Assembly: GCA_030378035.1 (NCBI GenBank)
Contig: JAUCGI010000042.1
Span: forward strand, 1 to 36,065
Length of the DNA: 36,065 nucleotides
Direction: 5' to 3'
From: Desulfobacterales bacterium HSG2
Lineage (GTDB): Bacteria; Desulfobacterota; Desulfobacteria; Desulfobacterales; 4be13
Shown: positions 30,666 through 36,065 of the stretch, piece after piece
Position numbering within the stretch: the first letter of the stretch is position 1
Layout: the number at the start of each line of letters is the position of its first letter
The notes under the pieces: generated by a model
Seen by the model: only the letters and a program-made list of their open reading frames with translations
What the model was told of the DNA's origin: nothing
The model's database searches: none
Translations under genes and position numbers: made by a program

Positions 30666-33600
30666 TCAATCCTCTGTTTTCTTGTCACCCTCATCCCTGT
30701 TTTCAAGCCACATCAGCGGACTCGGCTGCCAGCCATCGAATGGGGTCGAGACAGCATCCCGCCCTTTTATCACAAAACTGCTCGATTTTTCCCTGGTTCG
30801 AGCAGAACACGGCTTCTTCATCCAGTGTCCGGCGTCGATGAGGGTTTCCGGCAGAATGACCAGATCGCCGGCGATGTCCGTGCCCGGTGATTCGATATTT
30901 ACCGAACCGTCAATCCCCTTTTCCGATGAGGCTTCCACCACGCTATCGGAAGATTGGACGAACTGACCCGCGACAATGCGGATATTCCCGCCGGCTCCCT
31001 CATGGGCATTGGCTTCAATCCCGCTGTCATTCAGAATGACGAATTGTGTTCCCTCACCATCCGGAGAACTGACAGCAATGTCACCGCCGTTGCCGCTCCC
31101 GTCCTGAACGCTGGTGGTGATATTACTGCCTGACAGACAGACCGAGTTTTCGGCAGTAACGGTTATTTTGCCGCCGCCCGCGCTGACAGCTTCGGTTCTC
31201 ACGGCACTGTTATCCGACAATCTGACGGAGTCGGCATCGACGGTGATCGTACCGGCAGCACCTCCGTGATTTTCAGACGCGCTCTCTGAGGAAATCAGAG
31301 CGCTGCTGTCTGATTCAAGCCGGCTGACTTCCAGATTTATATCGCCCGCGTCACCTCCCCCCAGAGTTGATGTGGCTATTGCTCCGCTGTCTGTGAGGAT
31401 CAGTTCTTTTGCGGAAAGAGAAATTTTTCCCCCTGATCCCGCGTCAGCCGAAAACCGTGAGGAAACGGCGGCGATTACACTGGGACGCCGCATGCATTCG
31501 CCTGCTTCCGTACATATCATCATCGCCGAAGATTCTCCTGAAATACGGACGGAATCACGTACTCTGATTTCTATATTCCCGCCTTCGCCGGTGCCGCGTG
31601 TGCTGGCGGTAATCCCGCCCCCCTCTTCGATGATCAGTGTTTCAGCACTGACGGTTATCCTGCCGCCGTCTCCGCTGACGCCTTCGGTTGTCATGCCACT
31701 GTTATCCGAGAATCTGACGGAATCGGCACCGACGGTGATCGTACCGGCAGCACCTCCGTGGGTTTCAGACATGGTGGATGAGGAAATCCCGGAATTGTTG
31801 TCTGATTCAAGCCGACTGACTTCCAGATTTATATCGCCCGCGTCACCTTCTCCCAGAGTTCTGGCGATAATCCAGCTCCCCTCTTCGAGGATCAGTGTTT
31901 CAGCAGTAACGGTTATCCTGCCGCTGCCGCCGCTGCCGGCTTCGGCTGTCATGCTGCTGTTATCCGAGACTCTGACGGAGTCGGCATCGACGGTGATCGT
32001 ACCGGCAGCACCTCCGTGAGTTTCAGACTCGGAGACTGAGGCAATCACAGCCTCGTTGTCCAATTCAAGCCGGCTCACTTCCAGATTTATATCACCCGCG
32101 TCTCCTCCCCCGCGAGTCAGTGTGGATATTGCTCCGCTGTCTGTGAGGATCAGCTCTTCTGCGGAAAGAGAAATTTTCCCCCCTGATCCCGCGTCAGTTG
32201 AAGACCGGTGCGAACCGGCATCTATTGCGCTGACAGCATCATAACCCTGCCCGCATTCGCCTGCTTCCGAACATATCACCGGAGATTTTCCTGAAATACG
32301 GACGGAATCATGCACTCTGATTTCCACATTCCCGCCTTTGGCAGTGCTGTGTGTTCCGGCGGAAATCGTGCCCCCTCCTTCGAGGATCAGTGATCCCGCT
32401 TCCAGAAAGACTTTCCCGGCATCTCCGGTACTGCCGTCTCCTGTTTTGTCCTCACATATCGAAGAGACAAAGCTCCCCGGTGCCATCTGTGAGTCCGGGA
32501 AAGAACTGGCCCCGGACAGGCGCACCTCTCCTGACACCAGAATTGTCACATCTCCGGCCTTGCCGCTTTTCATCCCCCCGTTGGCGACTACGGAACTGCT
32601 GGTTATAAATCGCCCGTCTTCAAGCGTCAGTTTCCCGGCTTCCACCAGGATATTTCCGGCGTCGCCGACCTCCGCACCCTCTCCGGGTGTAAATGCCGAA
32701 GAACTGATTCCCCCTCTCCAAATATCCGGTCCGACTGAGTCGCTTACTGATACCGGTCCGGCGGCGCGTAAGGTGATATCGCCTCCGCTGCCGGGTCCGA
32801 GAGTGGCTGAATGGATGCTGCATCCGTCAGAGAACGTGATATCCCCTGCTTCAAGCAGCGTGTCACCTCCGCTGCCTCCGCTGCTTTTCGGGGAGATATA
32901 AGAAAAAATACCGCCGCTATTACGTTCTCTGTACTCGCCGAGAAAACGCAGGATAAGCCCCGTGCGATAAAAGTCGCCGTTCTGTCCGGAAAAACTGAGC
33001 GATCCTTTGGCCCGGAGTGTGACATCTCCCGTATTTCCCCTGCCGAATGTAACATTGGAAATCATGGTGCCGTCTCTGAATGAGATATCGTCATCCGCTT
33101 CGATCAGAAGGCTGCCGCAGTGGCCCGCCCCCTCGTTTCCGCTGTGAGTCTCAAGGACTATCCTGCTGGCATCCCCCAGACTGTTTTCCCCCCCGAAAGT
33201 GACCGATCCCGAGGATTTCAGCGTCACATCGCTGCCTCTGCCCCCTCCGTAAGTGTTTCCGTCAATATATGCGCCGTTTGTGAAAGATATCTCCTCCGCT
33301 TCGACTGAGACACTGCCGGCATCCCTCTCTCCCATATTTTCGGAGTGAAGCCCGCTGCCACTCGCCACAAACCGCCCTCCCCGGACAAATATGCTTCCGG
33401 CACCCTGCCCGCTGACATCCAGAAGGGAATTATCCGACATACTTATGTTGCCGAGCTTCTCATGTGAGGAGACATCCGGACCCGATTCCGTGGGAACGAC
33501 CTCGCCACCGGATGCGACGCTTGCCATGCTTATCTGTCCCTCCGGCGCGCTCAGACTCCCCGTGGCTGTGATTCGTGGTATCTCAACCGGATCACCGAAA

Positions 33601-34301
33601 GGATCCGCCGGATTCGGAGACTCCGTGTCGATCATCAGATATGTGCCTTTTCTTATCTCAATATCCCCGCCGATCACGGATATGGTTTCCCCTTCTGAAA
33701 CACGGAGACCGGGCGGATTGTCGCTCAGTTCCTGTTCCGAAATCTCCCCCCTGCCCTCGAAAGTGACGGCCCCGGCATCGCCGTCCAGGAAACCGAAGGC
33801 TGAGGGCGCGGCCACGGAAAGCACGTCATTCGCACGGGGCACGGCATAAAATCTGTCATTCTCCCCCAGCCGCAGATAATCCGCCGTGCTGACATGAAAC
33901 GAGCCGCCCAGATCCAGTGACGCGTCCGGCCCGAACATCAGGCCCGCGGGATTGAGCAGATACAGATTCTCCGCGGCGGATGTGATGTTCCCGTTGATCC
34001 AGGAATATTCGCCGCCGGTCACCCTGCCGATGGTATTTTCAGTCCCGGCGTCATGAAAGACCGCTCTCTCACCCGAATGAAGGCTGAACTTCCCGAAGCT
34101 GTGGAACAGGTTGCCGCCCCTCTGTGTCCCTCCGGTGATGCCGAAGGTGTTCCCCCCGGATGTCACGGCCGTGCCAAGGCCGGACGACGTGATGCCGTGC
34201 GGGTGCGGGGTTCCCGCGCTGTTCACGTCCTGCGTGTGAGCCGGAACCGCCATTCCCGTAATCATAACGATGAAGATAATTGTCTCTGTAATGATTTTCA
34301 T
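30666..34301 (-). CDS. Filamentous-haemagglutinin-type TPS exoprotein, 1211 aa
   Basis: It is a secreted beta-helix protein of two-partner secretion (TpsA). Residues 1-23 are a signal peptide ending at PAHTQD. The TPS domain (about 30-165) has GGTQRGGNLFHSFGKFSLHS, NTIGRVTGGEYSWINGNI and LYLLNPAGLMFGPDASLDLG (NPAG in place of NPNG). The remainder is a glycine/serine-rich repeat array (units such as GSGGDITLRA, AGDINLEVSRLESD and GGAAGTITVDADSVR). AAGGAGG precedes the ATG. Its ATG overlaps by 4 bp the stop of an upstream paralogue. The partner TpsB transporter is not in the window. Likely roles are adhesion or surface structure. Confidence 0.92.
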   Translation of the reverse strand: MKIITETIIFIVMITGMAVPAHTQDVNSAGTPHPHGITSSGLGTAVTSGGNTFGITGGTQRGGNLFHSFGKFSLHSGERAVFHDAGTENTIGRVTGGEYSWINGNITSAAENLYLLNPAGLMFGPDASLDLGGSFHVSTADYLRLGENDRFYAVPRANDVLSVAAPSAFGFLDGDAGAVTFEGRGEISEQELSDNPPGLRVSEGETISVIGGDIEIRKGTYLMIDTESPNPADPFGDPVEIPRITATGSLSAPEGQISMASVASGGEVVPTESGPDVSSHEKLGNISMSDNSLLDVSGQGAGSIFVRGGRFVASGSGLHSENMGERDAGSVSVEAEEISFTNGAYIDGNTYGGGRGSDVTLKSSGSVTFGGENSLGDASRIVLETHSGNEGAGHCGSLLIEADDDISFRDGTMISNVTFGRGNTGDVTLRAKGSLSFSGQNGDFYRTGLILRFLGEYRERNSGGIFSYISPKSSGGSGGDTLLEAGDITFSDGCSIHSATLGPGSGGDITLRAAGPVSVSDSVGPDIWRGGISSSAFTPGEGAEVGDAGNILVEAGKLTLEDGRFITSSSVVANGGMKSGKAGDVTILVSGEVRLSGASSFPDSQMAPGSFVSSICEDKTGDGSTGDAGKVFLEAGSLILEGGGTISAGTHSTAKGGNVEIRVHDSVRISGKSPVICSEAGECGQGYDAVSAIDAGSHRSSTDAGSGGKISLSAEELILTDSGAISTLTRGGGDAGDINLEVSRLELDNEAVIASVSESETHGGAAGTITVDADSVRVSDNSSMTAEAGSGGSGRITVTAETLILEEGSWIIARTLGEGDAGDINLEVSRLESDNNSGISSSTMSETHGGAAGTITVGADSVRFSDNSGMTTEGVSGDGGRITVSAETLIIEEGGGITASTRGTGEGGNIEIRVRDSVRISGESSAMMICTEAGECMRRPSVIAAVSSRFSADAGSGGKISLSAKELILTDSGAIATSTLGGGDAGDINLEVSRLESDSSALISSESASENHGGAAGTITVDADSVRLSDNSAVRTEAVSAGGGKITVTAENSVCLSGSNITTSVQDGSGNGGDIAVSSPDGEGTQFVILNDSGIEANAHEGAGGNIRIVAGQFVQSSDSVVEASSEKGIDGSVNIESPGTDIAGDLVILPETLIDAGHWMKKPCSARTREKSSSFVIKGRDAVSTPFDGWQPSPLMWLENRDEGDKKTED

Positions 34302-36065
34302 GGTTTCCTCCTTAATTTGTCATCCTTATCCCTGTTTTCAAGCCACATCGGCGGACTCGCCCGCAAGTCATCGAGTGCGGTCGGGACAGCGTCCCGTCCT
34401 TTTATCACAAAACTGCTCGATTTTTCCCCGGTTCGTGCCGAACACGGCTTTTTCATCCAGCGGGCGGCATCGATGAGGGTTTCCGGCAGAATGACCAGGT
34501 CGCCGCCGATATCCGTGCCCGGTGATTCGATGTTTACCGAACCGTCAATCCCCTTTTCCGAGGAGGCTTCCACCACGCTCTCGGAAGATTGGACGAAGTG
34601 ACCCGCGACAATGCGGATATTCCCGCCGGCTCCCTCGTGGGCATTGGCCTCAATTCTGCTGTTATTCAGAATGACGAACCGCACTTCCCCGCCCTCCGGG
34701 GAACTGACGGCAATGTCACCGCCGCTGCCGCTGCCGCCCCGAACACTGGTGGTGATCCTGCTGTCCGACAGACAGACCGGATTTTCGGCAGTGACGGTTA
34801 TTTTGCCGCCGCCCGCGCTGACGGCCTCGGTTCTCACGGCACTGTCATCCGAGAATCTGACGGAGTCGGCATCGACGGTGATCGTGCCGGCAGCGCCTCC
34901 GTGAGTCTCAGACATGCTCTCCGAGGAAATCAGGGCGTTGTCTGATTCAAGCCGGCCGACTTCCAGATTTATATCGCCCGCGTCACCTCCCCCCCAGGTC
35001 GATGTGGTTATTGCTCCGCTGTCTGTGAGGATCAGCTCTTTCGCGGAAAGAGAAATTTTTCCCCCTGATCCCGTGTCAGCCGAAGACCGGTACGAAGCGG
35101 CGGCTATTCCGCTGGGACGCAGCATGCATTCGTCTGCTTCCGTGCATATCGTCACCGGATATCCTGAAATACGGACGGAATCACGCACTCTGATTTCCAC
35201 ATTCCCGCCTTCGGCGGTGCCGCGTGTGCTGGCGGAAATGTAGCCCCCCTCTTCGAGGATCAGTGTTTCGGCACGGATGATTATCCTGCCGCCTTCGCTG
35301 TCGCCGTATCCGCTGTTTGAGGAGATATGGCTACCCTCTGTCTTCTGTGGCGCCGAGAAAGGATTCGTCCCGGACAGGCGCACCTCTCCCGACACCAGAA
35401 TCGTCACATCTCCGGCCTCGCCGCTTTTCCCTCCGTTGACGACCACGGAAGTGCTGTTTATAACTCGCCCGTCTTCAAGCGTCAGTTTTCCGGCTTCCAC
35501 CAGTATGTTTCCGGCGTCGCCGGCCACCGAATCCTCTCCCAGCGTATATGCCGCGGAACTGATCACCCCTCTCCAAATATCCGGTCCGCCCGAGCCAGTC
35601 AGTGATAGCGGTCCGGCGGCGCGTAAGGTGATATTGCCTCCGCTGCCGGATCCGAGAGTGACTGAATGGATGCTGCATCCGTCAGAGAACGTGATATCCC
35701 CTGCTTCAAGCAGCGTGTCACCTCCGCTGCCTCCGCTGCTTTTCGGGGAGATATAAGAAAAAACACCGCCGAGATTACGTTCTCTATACTGACCGAAAAA
35801 ACGCAGGTTAAGTCCGGTGTGATAAAAGTCGCTGTTCCGGCCGGAAAAACTGAGCGGTCCTCCGGCCCGGAGTGTGACATCTCCCGTATTTCCTCTGCCA
35901 AAGGTAACACTGGAAATCATGGCGCCGTCTCCGAATGAGATATCATCATCCGCTTCGATCAGAAGGCTGCCGCAGTGGCCCGCCCCCTCGTTTCCGCTGT
36001 GAGTCTCAAGGACAATCCTGCTTGCATCCCCCATCCAGTCTTCTCCCCCAGCCCTGAACGAAACC
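34298..36065 (-). CDS. Second TPS-type exoprotein, 3' part (5' end beyond window)
   Basis: The frame stays open to the window edge and aligns with the middle and end of the 1211-aa paralogue (GDASRIVLETHSGNEGAGHC; ISPKSSGGSGGDTLLEAGDI; ISLSAKELILTDSGAI; the C-terminal TLIDAARWMKKPCSARTGEK), mostly with only scattered differences. It has fewer beta-helix repeats than the downstream copy between these points. The final codons of this gene contain the Shine-Dalgarno sequence of the next one. The signal peptide and TPS domain, if present, lie outside the window. Confidence 0.88.
   Translation of the reverse strand, partial: VSFRAGGEDWMGDASRIVLETHSGNEGAGHCGSLLIEADDDISFGDGAMISSVTFGRGNTGDVTLRAGGPLSFSGRNSDFYHTGLNLRFFGQYRERNLGGVFSYISPKSSGGSGGDTLLEAGDITFSDGCSIHSVTLGSGSGGNITLRAAGPLSLTGSGGPDIWRGVISSAAYTLGEDSVAGDAGNILVEAGKLTLEDGRVINSTSVVVNGGKSGEAGDVTILVSGEVRLSGTNPFSAPQKTEGSHISSNSGYGDSEGGRIIIRAETLILEEGGYISASTRGTAEGGNVEIRVRDSVRISGYPVTICTEADECMLRPSGIAAASYRSSADTGSGGKISLSAKELILTDSGAITTSTWGGGDAGDINLEVGRLESDNALISSESMSETHGGAAGTITVDADSVRFSDDSAVRTEAVSAGGGKITVTAENPVCLSDSRITTSVRGGSGSGGDIAVSSPEGGEVRFVILNNSRIEANAHEGAGGNIRIVAGHFVQSSESVVEASSEKGIDGSVNIESPGTDIGGDLVILPETLIDAARWMKKPCSARTGEKSSSFVIKGRDAVPTALDDLRASPPMWLENRDKDDKLRRKP

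Noticed and set aside
31372-32901. Long plus-strand frames opposite the TPS exoprotein genes
   Set aside because: They are antisense shadows caused by biased codon use in the GC-rich beta-helix repeats and have no starts or known motifs.

Overview
The window looks like a large, repeat-rich genome of the Desulfobacterota (former delta-proteobacteria), most like the filamentous sulfate reducers related to Desulfonema. This is inference from gene content, not a search. The pointers are a DUF134 regulator beside an Mrp/NBP35-type ATPase, a caspase/formylglycine-enzyme type gene, a small non-canonical Hsp70 set, long two-partner-secretion exoproteins, and very abundant intergenic repeats.

Layout. 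Positions 1-763 hold a 205-bp palindromic tandem repeat. A diguanylate cyclase follows behind a promoter and a structured leader, then a cystathionine gamma-synthase/lyase family enzyme. From 3.2 to 21.8 kb essentially every gene is on the minus strand: a DGQHR-like two-gene module, a ferritin-like protein, PyrD, a zinc-ribbon protein, an Hsp70 / GrpE-like / J-domain operon, an iron-sulfur flavoprotein, a RelE-type toxin-antitoxin pair, a decayed RsbW-like gene, a DIP1984-family protein, a histidine-type cluster (HAD plus two IGPD-like domains, HisC, HisD) and a 925-residue helical-repeat protein. Positions 21.8-24.0 kb are gene-poor and built from nested inverted-repeat elements. The plus strand then carries DUF134, Mrp and TsaE, a REP array, a caspase/FGE deletion remnant on the minus strand, another tandem array and a cNMP-binding/HD-GYP protein. 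The last 6 kb are two tandem filamentous-haemagglutinin-type exoproteins on the minus strand, with truncated small genes downstream.

Working together. The diguanylate cyclase and the HD-GYP protein could make and degrade c-di-GMP. The three chaperone genes form one co-directional unit. The HisB/HisC/HisD-like trio covers the enzyme classes of the last four steps of histidine synthesis, but two of the three products have lost conserved metal-site residues, so either a divergent histidine route or a repurposed pathway is possible.

The strongest structural signal is the intergenic DNA. Arrays of 6-8 bp units form inverted arms around a short core, and many start within 0-20 bp of a stop codon. 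Several sit inside short elements with terminal inverted repeats, one with a clear 10-bp target duplication. No transposase, CRISPR array, rRNA or tRNA was recognised.
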